64,000 nucleotides of DNA from Maritalea porphyrae (lineage in GTDB: Bacteria; Pseudomonadota; Alphaproteobacteria; Rhizobiales; Devosiaceae): positions 250,039 through 314,038 of the forward strand of contig NZ_BSNI01000002.1 in assembly GCF_030159895.1 (NCBI RefSeq), read 5' to 3'. Position 1 is the first letter of the stretch, and each line of letters starts with the position of its first letter. Position numbers and translations under genes: made by a program. The notes below the pieces were generated by a model. It was not told where the DNA came from and did no database searches. It was given only the letters and a program-made list of their open reading frames with translations. Positions 1 through 9,501 of this stretch are shown in pieces.

Positions 1-24
1 TCAAGGCGCAAAAGAATGGGTTTG

Positions 25-1611
25 CTAGTGCCGGAAGTGACGCATCCCGGTAAACACCATTGCAATCCCAGCTTCGTCTGCAGCTGCAATCACTTCGTCA
101 TCCCGAATTGAACCGCCAGGTTGAATAACGGCAGTTGCACCAGCATCTACTGCTGCCAACAATCCGTCAGCGAATGGGAAGAACGCATCAGATGCGACAA
201 CCGAACCTTCAGTCAACGCACCCTTTTGCTTCATCGCTTTTGCAGCATCTTTAGATTTTCTGTGCGCTGTACGAGATGAATCTACACGGCTCATTTGCCC
301 AGCACCAATGCCAACCGTCGCACCATCTTTGGTGTAAATAACGGCATTTGATTTCACATGTTTGGCGACAATCGCGGCAACCTTTAGATCAAGCATTTCT
401 TGCTCGGTTGGCTGTCGTTTCGTGACAACATTGAGGTCACAATCAGCAACACTCTTATTGTCTCGAGACTGTACCAGCAATCCACCTGAAACTGACTTTA
501 CGGTGAGCCCTTCAGCTTTTGTGTTCGTCAGATCACCTGTTAGAAGCAAGCGAAGGTTTTTCTTCGCCTCAAAAACCGCCAACGCCTGTGGTGTCGCGCT
601 CGGCGCAATAATCACTTCTGTAAAGACTTCCACGATTTTCTCAGCCACATCGGCATCGATCTCGCGGTTCAACGCCACAATGCCGCCAAACGCTGAAACG
701 GGATCACAGCGCAAAGCCTTCTCATAGGCTTCTGCCAGATCTGCACCCAGACCAACACCACATGGATTAGCATGCTTGATGATGGCAACTGCGGCGTGCT
801 CCTTGGGATCAAACTCAGAAACCAATTCAAACGCAGCATCTGTGTCGTTGATATTGTTGTATGAAAGCGCCTTACCCTGAATTTGCTCAGCAGTTGCAAC
901 CCCAACGCGATCAGAACCATCTTTGTAAAACGCTGCCCACTGATGTGGGTTTTCGCCATAGCGCATCACCTGATCAAGTTTGCCCGAAAAGCTGCGATAA
1001 GGAATATCGTCAAATTCTAGCGTTTCAGCAAACCAGCTTGAAATAGCGGCATCATATGCTGCGGTACGCGCATAGGCTTTGGCAGCGAAACGTTGGCGAG
1101 ACTTGAGCGGCACTTCGCCGTGCTCATTGATCTCTTCCATCACCTTTTCATAGTCGTCAGGATCAACAATAACGGTGACTGCGGCGTGGTTCTTTGCCGC
1201 TGCGCGGATCATCGCTGGGCCACCAATGTCGATATTTTCGATCACCGTATCGTAGTCAGCACCGGACTTAACGGTTGCCACAAACGGATAAAGGTTTGAA
1301 ACCAGCATATCGATGTTTGAAATCTGATGAATGCGCATTGCGCTTTTGTGACTATCGCTATCGCGTCGGCCCAACAATCCGCCATGGATTTTGGGGTGCA
1401 ATGTTTTCACACGTCCATCCATGATTTCTGGAAAACCTGTCACCTCGGCCACATCCACAACGGGGATGTTTTCGTCCTCCAACATTTTCTTTGTGCCGCC
1501 AGTTGAGATCAACTCAACTCCATTGGCAACAAGATGACGGGCGAAGTCGGCAAGGCCGGTTTTGTCTGATACGGAAAGAAGGGCGCGTTTGATGGTCACG
1601 GAGAAACTCAT
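25..1611 (-). CDS. purH: Bifunctional AICAR formyltransferase / IMP cyclohydrolase
   Basis: The protein catalyses the last two steps of de novo purine synthesis: formylation of AICAR with 10-formyl-THF, then ring closure to IMP, in the cytosol. It is 528 aa, the usual family length. An N-terminal MGS-like cyclohydrolase domain carries STGGT at 36-40. The C-terminal transformylase domain carries the catalytic Lys-His pair at 279-280 in KHANPCG. It is the last of four minus-strand genes (htpX, rsmB, heparinase-like, purH), 109 bp after the heparinase-like gene. Identification by family motifs is very secure. Confidence 0.98.
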   Translation of the reverse strand: MSFSVTIKRALLSVSDKTGLADFARHLVANGVELISTGGTKKMLEDENIPVVDVAEVTGFPEIMDGRVKTLHPKIHGGLLGRRDSDSHKSAMRIHQISNIDMLVSNLYPFVATVKSGADYDTVIENIDIGGPAMIRAAAKNHAAVTVIVDPDDYEKVMEEINEHGEVPLKSRQRFAAKAYARTAAYDAAISSWFAETLEFDDIPYRSFSGKLDQVMRYGENPHQWAAFYKDGSDRVGVATAEQIQGKALSYNNINDTDAAFELVSEFDPKEHAAVAIIKHANPCGVGLGADLAEAYEKALRCDPVSAFGGIVALNREIDADVAEKIVEVFTEVIIAPSATPQALAVFEAKKNLRLLLTGDLTNTKAEGLTVKSVSGGLLVQSRDNKSVADCDLNVVTKRQPTEQEMLDLKVAAIVAKHVKSNAVIYTKDGATVGIGAGQMSRVDSSRTAHRKSKDAAKAMKQKGALTEGSVVASDAFFPFADGLLAAVDAGATAVIQPGGSIRDDEVIAAADEAGIAMVFTGMRHFRH

Positions 1612-1720
1612 CTGTTGTTGGGTCCAAATAGCGCTATAAGCGCTGAAGCCGCTTGGCTAGCACGAACTTTTTCAAAAAGAAACCATTGCTGCACGGTTTT
1701 TGCCGAACAAACCAACCAAT

Positions 1721-3406
1721 TTATGCCCGTGGCATAAAGGTCCATACCACTTCTTGGTGAGCGCTGATATTGCCGCTCAACACAATTTGTCGAATTGGTT
1801 CTAGACCCTTGTGGGCCGAATAGCGCACACTTTCTTCAATCATCGCGTCCGCTCCTTCCCAAATAAAGGCCCAAGTCGAACCCGAGCGTAATTGCAGCTC
1901 AATTTGGTTTAGACTGTCGTCAAGCGCCGCTTCAATCCCCGGCCCTAGGTGAAAGCGCAGCAAAAACTGATCCGGGGCACTCTTGTGGTTAAGGTCACAT
2001 CGAATAATATCTTGGCCCAACAAGGCATCACCTTCGCGTGGCAAAATATTTAGCGAACGCTCATGTTTGACCCCAGCCAAACGCTCATAACCATTATTAA
2101 TCAGATCAACACGCCGCTCATCCAAATCAACTTTTGGCGCCGCGTCTCGGTTGGCTCGCATATGCGCACTCATCAGATTTTGCGACTTAAACGGGTACTT
2201 TCCCCGATACTCAATTTCCAAACTCGAATGCGACGCGGGCAAACGGAAAAGATCAGCATCATCACCCAAAGTTGACGGCCCTGGGCCACAGTTTGAAACA
2301 ATCAAATCATTCCGAAAGCTATATTCAAAACTGGCCGCTCCCGCGAACAATCCACCTCGAAAGTCATCGCCCATCTCAGCGCCACCGTCGACAATCAGCT
2401 TTGAATCTTGACCAACCAGTGCCGCATAGCCTGCATTATATTCGCCGCGATTGATTTCCAAATTGCTGTTTGCACGAGATTGTACCGCCAACAGCATTTC
2501 GTGGGGGATCGCCCTTGCATTATTGAAATAAGACAATTCGCCCGTGGTATGCATCAACAGCGCCAAACTATGATGCATTTTGTCCAAAACGGCTGCAAAC
2601 TCCCGGCCAGCTTCCATTGAAATTGGGGTTACCGCATGACGCACTGGGATCATTTCAAGCAATAATAAGAATTGCAGCTCGCCATTGCGTGAGCGGTGCA
2701 TACCCTTTTCATCAATCTGCCGGCTAAGCGACAAGGTCGTACGTTCCAACAACCTATTGATATCGTCGGTTGGCGATTGCAGCGCAATTGCTGCCCCCAA
2801 TAGCGCCAAACGCATAAGCAAACGTCGCGCGGGATCCGCCTCAAAATTGATCCGTATGCGCAAACATTGCACTTGTTCCGCAAGGCTCCGCTCAACAATC
2901 TTCTTGCGCGCATCATTCAGACCAAAACAGAGCTGATCAAAATGCTTGATCCAATTGAGCACCCGCAATGCGGTTAGTTTATTGTCCCAGACTCGTTTGG
3001 AAAAACTGCCATAACGAGACACCCAGTCCATCGCCAATGTGCCAGCGAATTTTTTCGACCCTTCATCCTGCACAGCAGAAAAATGCCGCAACCAGGTAAA
3101 ACTGTGCAGCTCGTCAAACCATTCATCACTAGCATAATCTATTGCGAAAGGCGTTGTGCCGCCGGTATCAACAAGACGCTGTGCAAGCAAATATTGCCCG
3201 ATCATCATGTCAGCCACATTGAAGGCGTCTGATGGGCGAATTTCCAATAATTTGTGCTTAACGCTTTTGTTGTCCGGAGCAGACCAAGTCCAGCGGAATG
3301 CAGGGCTTGTTACAAACCCATCCGCAATGGCCCCTAATGTACGACGCAAAAATGGTCCGCCTGACACGAATATGTTTTCCTCAACTATGGGAATGAAGGA
3401 TAGCAC
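1721..3406 (-). CDS. Heparinase II/III family protein
   Basis: This 561-aa protein has the all-alpha N-terminal toroid typical of heparinase II/III-like polysaccharide lyases, followed from about residue 330 by a beta-rich C-terminal domain containing YNAGYAALVG and FRGGLFAGAASFEYS. The position between rsmB and purH is a recurrent arrangement in Hyphomicrobiales. The substrate is unknown; homologues in this position are annotated only by family. The longest reading begins at a GTG codon (3406), and no clear Shine-Dalgarno was found, so the start is uncertain. No signal peptide is evident. Confidence 0.85.
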   Translation of the reverse strand: MLSFIPIVEENIFVSGGPFLRRTLGAIADGFVTSPAFRWTWSAPDNKSVKHKLLEIRPSDAFNVADMMIGQYLLAQRLVDTGGTTPFAIDYASDEWFDELHSFTWLRHFSAVQDEGSKKFAGTLAMDWVSRYGSFSKRVWDNKLTALRVLNWIKHFDQLCFGLNDARKKIVERSLAEQVQCLRIRINFEADPARRLLMRLALLGAAIALQSPTDDINRLLERTTLSLSRQIDEKGMHRSRNGELQFLLLLEMIPVRHAVTPISMEAGREFAAVLDKMHHSLALLMHTTGELSYFNNARAIPHEMLLAVQSRANSNLEINRGEYNAGYAALVGQDSKLIVDGGAEMGDDFRGGLFAGAASFEYSFRNDLIVSNCGPGPSTLGDDADLFRLPASHSSLEIEYRGKYPFKSQNLMSAHMRANRDAAPKVDLDERRVDLINNGYERLAGVKHERSLNILPREGDALLGQDIIRCDLNHKSAPDQFLLRFHLGPGIEAALDDSLNQIELQLRSGSTWAFIWEGADAMIEESVRYSAHKGLEPIRQIVLSGNISAHQEVVWTFMPRA

Positions 3407-3450
3407 GAGCGCAATCGATTCTCACTTAGTGAAAATAATTGCAAACAAAT

Positions 3451-4755
3451 TTATTTGGTGCGTTGCAAACGCGCCGCAAAAAACCCGTCCAACCCTTTGC
3501 CATTTTTCGGCAAAGACATGTTTGGCGTTGTCCGCAAAAAACCGCCTTCAATGACCGGCTCTGCCCAGCCTTCCAGCTCTTCTGGCATGATCGCGCGCAC
3601 TTCAAACTGAGGGTGAGATTGCAAAAATGCACCCATCTGCTTTTCACCCTCTTCAGGCTCCAAAGAACATGTGCAAAACACAAGCGTGCCACCTGGCTTA
3701 ACCAAATGCGCGGCATTCTTCAGCATTTCTGACTGCAGCTGCGCACGCTGTTTGATGTCCTTTTCGCGGCGATGCCAAATCACCTCCGGGTGACGCCGAT
3801 AAGTCCCTGTGGCACTACATGGCGCATCAAGCACGACCACATCATACTGCTTTTCGGCACTCAAATTAGTGGCATCCGCCTCAACCAGCTTCGCGTTCAG
3901 CTTCAAGCGCTCTAAGTTTTCTTTAACGCGCTCTAGGCGCTTGCCGTCCAAATCAACGGCCGTCACTTCTGCGCCATTTGCAGCCAATTGCCCGGTCTTG
4001 CCACCCGGCGCAGCACATATGTCGAGCACGGATTGCCCCGCGGTCACCGCTGCCAATTGAACGGGCAAAGTCGCAGCAACATCTTGAACCCACCATTTGC
4101 CATCGGCATATCCTGGCAATTCTTCAACCGGCACATCCCGATCATCAAGACGATAACTTGCACCAATTAGGTGCACAGCACCCATCTCATCAAATATGTC
4201 AGATTGTTCGTCACCAGATTGTCCAGTCAAATCCAAAGGCACAGGCTCGAGCACAGCCTTCGCCATTTCGACCGCGGTTTCTGCACCATAATGGCGTTCC
4301 CAACGAGCAAACACCCAAGTCGGCACGAGGTCTTTTGGGTCCAAATCCTCGACACTGAACCCGCGTTGAACATTCCGCAGCGCCGCATTTGCAAGCTTTG
4401 CAAACCGTCCGGCACGGCGATCTTTTTTGATCACTTCAACCGCGAGATGGATCGCCGCATGTTCGCCCATTTCAGGCAAGAAAAGCAGCTGAGCCACACC
4501 AATCCGCAACGCAGCTTCAAATAAGCCAGCGCGTTTGGGCATGCCCTTTTCAAGAACAGATCCTAATATCTGGCTGATTTGACCGTGGCGACGCAATGAC
4601 ACTGTCACAAGCTTATTGGCCAACGCCCGATCGCGACTATCTGCTATTTCGCGCTGTTGAAACGGCACAAACGGCGCACCGGTAAGAACGAGTTGCAAGC
4701 GCTGAGCTGCAGCGCGCCGAATGTCAAACCCGGTGGCTTGAGAATGTCTGCTCAT
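3451..4755 (-). CDS. rsmB: RsmB-like 16S rRNA (cytosine-C5) methyltransferase
   Basis: This is an S-adenosylmethionine-dependent RNA m5C methyltransferase. An N-terminal NusB-like RNA-binding domain (about 1-150) is followed by a Rossmann methyltransferase domain. The SAM motif LDICAAPGGKTGQLA, the motif DAPCSATG with the general catalytic cysteine, and CTCSLEPEE with the second cysteine are all present. The length fits RsmB rather than the shorter YebU/NSUN types. The start is ATG 4755; the codon before it is TTG. The gene lies 22 bp downstream of htpX and is probably co-transcribed. The family is certain; the exact target base is inferred from family knowledge. Confidence 0.93.
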   Translation of the reverse strand: MSRHSQATGFDIRRAAAQRLQLVLTGAPFVPFQQREIADSRDRALANKLVTVSLRRHGQISQILGSVLEKGMPKRAGLFEAALRIGVAQLLFLPEMGEHAAIHLAVEVIKKDRRAGRFAKLANAALRNVQRGFSVEDLDPKDLVPTWVFARWERHYGAETAVEMAKAVLEPVPLDLTGQSGDEQSDIFDEMGAVHLIGASYRLDDRDVPVEELPGYADGKWWVQDVAATLPVQLAAVTAGQSVLDICAAPGGKTGQLAANGAEVTAVDLDGKRLERVKENLERLKLNAKLVEADATNLSAEKQYDVVVLDAPCSATGTYRRHPEVIWHRREKDIKQRAQLQSEMLKNAAHLVKPGGTLVFCTCSLEPEEGEKQMGAFLQSHPQFEVRAIMPEELEGWAEPVIEGGFLRTTPNMSLPKNGKGLDGFFAARLQRTK

Positions 4756-4777
4756 CAAAAAAGCTTCCTAAAGTGGA

Positions 4778-5749
4778 TCAGCCCCACGGGCCTTTGGGCC
4801 GGTTTCGATTAGAAACGTGGCTATTTGGTGTCCGCCATCCCGATTGTTCCGGCTGATCTGACCGCAATTTGCGGTCAATGCCGTGCAGTTGGCGCTCTTG
4901 TAGCCTCATTTGCTTGGAGATTTCAACCAAAGCCGCAACTCGGTTTTCAACATTGGGGTGTGTTGAAAACAAATTGTCCGCGCCTTTGCCAGCCAAGGGA
5001 TTAATGATGAACATATGCGCCATGCCGGGGGAACGGCGCGCAAATGGGTTTTCAAAATTCTTCGAAAGCTTTGAGATTTTCTCAAGCGCACGTGCCAGGG
5101 CAAGTGGATCACCACAAATTTGAGCGCCGTCTGCATCCGCTTCGTACTCTCTGGTGCGGCTAACAGCCATTTGCACCATCAGCGCCGCCAATGGCGCAAC
5201 AATAATCATAACAAGCGCTCCAATGGGCCCCACTGGGCTGTTGGAATTGCGCGCGCCAAAGAACAGACCGAACTGCGCCAACATTGAAATCGCACCGGCA
5301 AAGGTCGCTGTCACCGTCATGGTCAATGTGTCGCGCGAACGAATATGCGCCAACTCGTGGGCAATAACTGCACCAATCTCGTCATATTCAAGATGGCTCA
5401 ACAGGCCCGTCGAAACAGCAACTGCTGCATTGTCCGGGTTGCGTCCGGTCGCAAAGGCGTTGGGTTGTTTGCTGTCAATCAAATAAAGCTTTGGCATTGG
5501 AATGCCCGCCCGCAACGACAGCCGCTCAACCATATCAAATAGATCAGGGCTATCGCGCCACCCCAACAGGCGCGCACGCTGCATCCGCAGGACAACCTTG
5601 TCCGAATTCCAATAAGCGATAAGGTTTGTGACAAGCGCTATCGCCAGCGCAAAGAACATACCAAAACTGCCCGCCACAACAAACCCAACCGCCATAAACA
5701 GTCCGGTCATCACCGCCAGCAAAAATGTCGTTCTTATTGCATTGAACAT
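4778..5749 (-). CDS. htpX: Membrane zinc metalloprotease HtpX
   Basis: This is an M48-family inner-membrane protease that degrades misfolded membrane proteins together with FtsH. The 323-aa chain has two N-terminal membrane segments (about 5-27 and 30-48), the zinc-binding HELAH at 131-135, a further hydrophobic hairpin around 145-190 and the third-ligand region EYEADADG. The C-terminal tail is basic and proline-rich, as in alphaproteobacterial HtpX. It diverges from the DUF1674 gene across about 100 bp and heads the minus-strand run that continues into rsmB. Confidence 0.95.
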   Translation of the reverse strand: MFNAIRTTFLLAVMTGLFMAVGFVVAGSFGMFFALAIALVTNLIAYWNSDKVVLRMQRARLLGWRDSPDLFDMVERLSLRAGIPMPKLYLIDSKQPNAFATGRNPDNAAVAVSTGLLSHLEYDEIGAVIAHELAHIRSRDTLTMTVTATFAGAISMLAQFGLFFGARNSNSPVGPIGALVMIIVAPLAALMVQMAVSRTREYEADADGAQICGDPLALARALEKISKLSKNFENPFARRSPGMAHMFIINPLAGKGADNLFSTHPNVENRVAALVEISKQMRLQERQLHGIDRKLRSDQPEQSGWRTPNSHVSNRNRPKGPWG

Positions 5750-5853
5750 GCAAAACTCCTATTTCCTTGCCTACGATGCTATAGATGGTGCGCAATTGTG
5801 GCACTGACAAGGGTCAAGCATCGTCTCAAGACTGTCAAAGAAAGCGAATAAAT

Positions 5854-6048
5854 ATGGCCAAAACAGACCCCAACGCCAAACGCCCCGATCCCAAAATTGC
5901 CAAACAAGCCCTTGAAGAAGCCAAGGCGCGGCGCGCGCAAATCGACAAAGTCAGCGAAACCGCACCGCGAGAGATCAACGGCAAAGATGGCCCGGACCCT
6001 GCCCGCTATGGTGATTGGGAAAATAAAGGCATTGCGTCGGACTTTTAG
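5854..6048 (+). CDS. DUF1674 / SDHAF4-like small protein
   Basis: This 64-aa protein ends with the family signature GPDPARYGDWENKGIASDF. That matches the C-terminal motif of mitochondrial SDHAF4, which assists loading of the flavoprotein subunit of succinate dehydrogenase; a similar role is inferred here. The N-terminal half is charged and probably flexible. The start is ATG 5854 (MAKTDPNAKRP); an upstream in-frame extension to 5785 has no family similarity and overlaps the promoter region. The gene converges on the photolyase with a 4-bp overlap at the stop codons. Confidence 0.85.
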   Translation: MAKTDPNAKRPDPKIAKQALEEAKARRAQIDKVSETAPREINGKDGPDPARYGDWENKGIASDF

Positions 6049-7478
6049 GCCGGCTCCACCATGTCCTGTCCGCGCATCGTCTGATATGCGGCAAGCGCTC
6101 GGTTTCTTGACTGCTTCAAATCAACGATTGGATGCGGATAAGCTATACCAAGTTCAAGCCCTGCATCTGCGAGAACTTGCGCCGGTGCTTCAAACGGCTT
6201 CCCCAAAAACTTGTTAGGTAGTTCAGCGATTTCGGGCACAAATGTCCTTATGTAAGCGCCAAGAGGATCAAACTTCTCCGCTTGCAAAACCGGGTTGAAC
6301 ACCCTGAAATAAGGCGCAGCATCCGCGCCACTTCCCGCAACCCACTGCCAACTGGCTCGATTATTGGCGTAGTCAGCATCAACCAAACAATGCTCGAACC
6401 ATTTTGCCCCTTCACGCCAATCAACACCCAAATTCTTGGTTAGAAATGAGGCCACAATCATACGAACGCGATTGTGCATATAGCCAGTTTGCCAAAGTTC
6501 GCGCATGCCCGCGTCAACGATCGGGATACCGGTTTGACCACGCTGCCATTTCTCCAGCGCAGTTTGGTCAATTTGCCAAGGCATCTGATCAAATTTGGAG
6601 TTGAAATTCTCGAACGGCAAAGTTGGGAAATGATAGAGCAAATAAGCTGAAAATTCACGCCATGCGAGCTCAGAGCGGAAATGGGCAACATCTTCATTTT
6701 GAGGCTGATGCTCCAACGCTGCCCAAATCTGATGCGGTGAAATCTCACCAAATGCCAAATGCGGCGACAAGCGCGAAACATTGGCCTTTGCTGGAAAATT
6801 ACGCCCGTTCTTATAGCCCATAAGACCGTTGTCTGCGAACTGTGCCCAAGCTTCGCGCGCACCTTGTTCGCCGGGCTGCCAATCCGCCATCATTTTGGCC
6901 GCCCAATCGTGACGTGGCAAAAGCTCAAGACCATCAATCATTGATTGATCAGACGCCTCCCCAACAAACGAGATATCGCTAGGTGCGGCAACAGTCGCCC
7001 TAGGCGCTTGCGCACTCAAACATCCTTTTTTGTAAAAAGGCGTGAAGACTTTGTAAGGCGTTTTATCCTTTTTGAGCACCTGCCAAGGCTCCCAAAGAAG
7101 AGACCCATTGAAAGATCTCGCCGCCAGGTCTCGTTCGCTCAAAAACTGTTTGATCTGCTTGTCTGCGATAATGCGATGAGGGGTGTAACATCTGTTCCAG
7201 AATACCGCATCCGCACCATTCTCCGCCGCTACCGCCAACAATATTTGTTCGGGATCACCGGCAAAAACCTGCAAGTGGCCGCCCAACTTCTTATCAAGCG
7301 CCAAAAGCGAATGATGCAACCAAACCGCGCGCGCTGTGCCGCGCAAAGCCATGTCTTGGTCCGTTTCGTCAACGATTAATATCGGCAGCACATCGCCACG
7401 CTCAGCCGCTTCGTTCAATGCCGGATTATCCGCTACGCGCAAATCTTGACGAAACCACACTATTGTTTTTTTGCTCAT
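6045..7478 (-). CDS. phrB: Deoxyribodipyrimidine photolyase
   Basis: This is a class I photolyase/cryptochrome-family flavoprotein that uses blue light to split cyclobutane pyrimidine dimers. The N-terminal alpha/beta antenna domain begins TIVWFRQDLRVADNPAL. The helical FAD-binding domain contains GIPIVDAGMRELWQTGYMHN, NRVRMIVASFLTKNL and the WRASWQW-like segment NNRASWQWVAGSG with DAAPYFRVFNP. The start is ATG 7478, 477 aa; an extension to 7553 would run into the upstream terminator hairpin. It ends 4 bp inside the DUF1674 gene, convergently. Confidence 0.95.
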   Translation of the reverse strand: MSKKTIVWFRQDLRVADNPALNEAAERGDVLPILIVDETDQDMALRGTARAVWLHHSLLALDKKLGGHLQVFAGDPEQILLAVAAENGADAVFWNRCYTPHRIIADKQIKQFLSERDLAARSFNGSLLWEPWQVLKKDKTPYKVFTPFYKKGCLSAQAPRATVAAPSDISFVGEASDQSMIDGLELLPRHDWAAKMMADWQPGEQGAREAWAQFADNGLMGYKNGRNFPAKANVSRLSPHLAFGEISPHQIWAALEHQPQNEDVAHFRSELAWREFSAYLLYHFPTLPFENFNSKFDQMPWQIDQTALEKWQRGQTGIPIVDAGMRELWQTGYMHNRVRMIVASFLTKNLGVDWREGAKWFEHCLVDADYANNRASWQWVAGSGADAAPYFRVFNPVLQAEKFDPLGAYIRTFVPEIAELPNKFLGKPFEAPAQVLADAGLELGIAYPHPIVDLKQSRNRALAAYQTMRGQDMVEPA

Positions 7479-7534
7479 CACTTTTGACCCCCAAGTGCTT
7501 CTTGAAAAGGATACGCGCGAGCCGCCAAAAAGGA

Positions 7535-7570
7535 TTAAAAAAAACCGTCCCAAACAATGCTGGGACGGTT
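7535..7570 (-). terminator. Rho-independent terminator after the DUF1761 gene
   Basis: Read on the minus strand, a perfect 10-bp stem (AACCGTCCCA / TGGGACGGTT, 7543-7552 with 7561-7570) with an 8-nt loop is followed directly by a run of T. It lies 28 bp past the end of the DUF1761 gene and separates it from the photolyase. Confidence 0.85.
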
Positions 7571-7598
7571 CAAGAAATCATCAAGAATTAATGTGAAT

Positions 7599-8027
7599 CT
7601 ACGCCAATAATCCAATCACCACGCCCTGCACCAGCAGCACGCCCAACAGGTAACCCGTATCAATAATCGTGAGTGACAATTTTTGCCCCTGATAGGCATG
7701 GTTGAGCAAAGTTGAGGTTAGGACAAAACCAAACCACATATGCGCACCCACCAAGACCGCATCCCAAACCTGAATATCGACAGCACTTGTGTCCATGATC
7801 GAGCGTGTCAAAAGCAACATGAAATATACCATGACCAACTGACAAACACCGGCAATTACAAATGGCATCGAAGCGTTTTTGCCCTCTGGCATCAGCTCCT
7901 CTCTGGTTTTACCCAGCGCAGCCATCCACTGATTTCCTAAAATGGTGTACCACGCCATGCCAAGCGCCATACTCGCCACTGTCGCCAGCAAAACAGCCAG
8001 CCAATTAATATCTGCAAAATGTGACAT
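7599..8027 (-). CDS. DUF1761 membrane protein
   Basis: This is a predicted inner-membrane protein of about 142 aa with four hydrophobic segments. The family signature region is INWLAVLLATVASMALGMAWY followed by LGNQWMAALGKTREEL. No biochemical role is known for the family. Two starts are possible, ATG 8045 and ATG 8027; the second is chosen because it begins just before the conserved NWLAV segment. The gene is followed by a clear terminator hairpin, so it ends its transcription unit. Confidence 0.8.
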   Translation of the reverse strand: MSHFADINWLAVLLATVASMALGMAWYTILGNQWMAALGKTREELMPEGKNASMPFVIAGVCQLVMVYFMLLLTRSIMDTSAVDIQVWDAVLVGAHMWFGFVLTSTLLNHAYQGQKLSLTIIDTGYLLGVLLVQGVVIGLLA

Positions 8028-8092
8028 GTCCCCAAAATCTCCCATTTGTCATTTGCATTTTCACCCCCACAATGTGTGGTTGCATATTGTCA

Positions 8093-8509
8093 CTATGGCG
8101 TGACACCACCCATCTTGCAAATGATCTGCCATTCCTTTTCCGCCACAGGCTGCACGGAAAGGCGGGAATTGTTGACCAACACCATATCGGATAATTCAGG
8201 ATGCACTTTGATATCTTCCAACGTAATGGGAGTCTCAAACGGTTTAACCGCTTCAATATCCACGCATTCCCAACGCTCATCGTCTGTCGTGCTGTCAGGA
8301 TGTGCTTCCGCTGCGACGCGAACAACACCCATAATGCGTTTCTCATTCACCGAGTGATAGAAAAAGCCCAATTCTCCAACTTTCATCTCACGCATATTAT
8401 TGCGCGCCTGATAGTTGCGGACCCCGTCCCATTGCTCAGGTGCGCCCTTCTTCACTTGATCTTCCCAGCCCCAAGTGCCCGGCTCACTTTTGAACAACCA
8501 ATATGCCAT
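8093..8509 (-). CDS. EVE domain-containing protein
   Basis: This 138-aa single-domain protein begins YWLFKSEPGTWGWEDQ and contains WDGVRNYQARNNMREMKVGELGFFYHS, the signature of EVE domains of the THYN1 type. Such domains are PUA-like folds thought to bind modified nucleic acid bases; the ligand here is unknown. The start codon overlaps the stop of the upstream YciI gene by one base (TAATG), which indicates translational coupling. Free-standing EVE proteins sit beside YciI genes in many alphaproteobacteria. Confidence 0.92.
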   Translation of the reverse strand: MAYWLFKSEPGTWGWEDQVKKGAPEQWDGVRNYQARNNMREMKVGELGFFYHSVNEKRIMGVVRVAAEAHPDSTTDDERWECVDIEAVKPFETPITLEDIKVHPELSDMVLVNNSRLSVQPVAEKEWQIICKMGGVTP

Positions 8510-8805
8510 TAGCTTGTTGCCTTTTCCGGCTCATTCACTGCCCACATCCATTCGGTCACGCCAACAGATTCAAACACCCCTTGGGTCACATATGGGTCAG
8601 CTTCGGCATATGTGCGCGCCGCAAGCAATGTCGGCGCTTCAATGATGATCAGGCTACCAGACGGATTGCCATTTTCATCCAGATAAGGACCGGCCAATTT
8701 CAGATCTGCACCCAGATCACCCCAGTAAGACAAATGTGCCGCGCGGGTTGCTTTTCTTTTTTCCAATGCATCCGGGCGATCACGCCCTGAAATCACAAAA
8801 TACAA
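8509..8805 (-). CDS. YciI family protein
   Basis: This 98-aa protein has a ferredoxin-like YCII domain: HLSYWGDLGADLKLAGPY in the first half and the AEADPYVTQGVF motif near residues 66-80. The conserved His and Asp of the family are present. The role is uncertain; relatives act as small enzymes or dimeric binding modules. It begins at TTG 8805, preceded at good spacing by GAGG. It is translationally coupled to the EVE gene. In many Hyphomicrobiales YciI follows gpsA directly; here the Ntn-hydrolase gene lies between them. Confidence 0.88.
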   Translation of the reverse strand: MYFVISGRDRPDALEKRKATRAAHLSYWGDLGADLKLAGPYLDENGNPSGSLIIIEAPTLLAARTYAEADPYVTQGVFESVGVTEWMWAVNEPEKATS

Positions 8806-8898
8806 ATCTCTGCCTCTTCGGTTTAGGAATTCTACGATTCATTTGTTGAAACATATATCTCAATTCAACTGGACATGTTCAAGCTCAAGGGCCCAGAC

Positions 8899-9450
8899 CT
8901 ATAACTCCAAAATTTGCATCGGCTCCATCGAGTGCAAATCATACTTGCAAGCAATGGTTATAACATCTTGAACCAGCTGTTTTGCAGATTTGGCACCCGC
9001 ATAACTTGCTTCGGCAGCTCCTAAAGCAATTTGGTCACCGGATCCAATCGCCCAAAAACGCTTATACTCATCAACACCTCGTTCGGTGCCTACGGAATAG
9101 AGCTTTCCGTTTACAGCGATAAGGAGATACAAACCACTACCAGCAAAGTCGTCGCCCTGTGGCCGCAACCCATAATCATTCACCAACAGAGCCTGCATCC
9201 GATCGAACGAACGGTGGATAGACACGCGATCGGAAAAATCAAATAGCTCCGAATGGTGCAATGCCAAATTGTCTAGAACAGTGTGATAGACAGGATTGCC
9301 CACATGACCAATGAATGCTGGCCCAATCTGATGGATCTTCTGCCAACTGCTTTTTTCACTTGCGGGGTAAACCAAATTGCCCGCTGAGGAACCAGAATCG
9401 CACCCAATCGCAAGTTTGCCCTTTACAATAGCTCCGAATACAATTGACAT
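8899..9450 (-). CDS. Proteasome-like Ntn-hydrolase with N-terminal serine
   Basis: This 183-aa protein resembles HslV and proteasome beta subunits. After loss of Met1 the chain would begin with Ser. Counting from that Ser, Asp falls at position 17 (AIGCDS), as in proteasomes. A Lys-Ile pair (KIHQI, Lys37 by the same count) fits catalytic Lys33 with a short insertion, and GHVGN fits the Gly47 turn. A C-terminal AIGSGDQIALGAAEASYA matches the conserved GSG helix region. It is shorter than Anbu. AGGA lies well placed before ATG 9450. Function as a self-assembling peptidase is inference; no HslU-like ATPase is nearby. Confidence 0.75.
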   Translation of the reverse strand: MSIVFGAIVKGKLAIGCDSGSSAGNLVYPASEKSSWQKIHQIGPAFIGHVGNPVYHTVLDNLALHHSELFDFSDRVSIHRSFDRMQALLVNDYGLRPQGDDFAGSGLYLLIAVNGKLYSVGTERGVDEYKRFWAIGSGDQIALGAAEASYAGAKSAKQLVQDVITIACKYDLHSMEPMQILEL

Positions 9451-9501
9451 TCTTTCCTCGAGATCGCTTCAGCTGCTTTCGCGTTACATTAGCACCAATA
9501 T

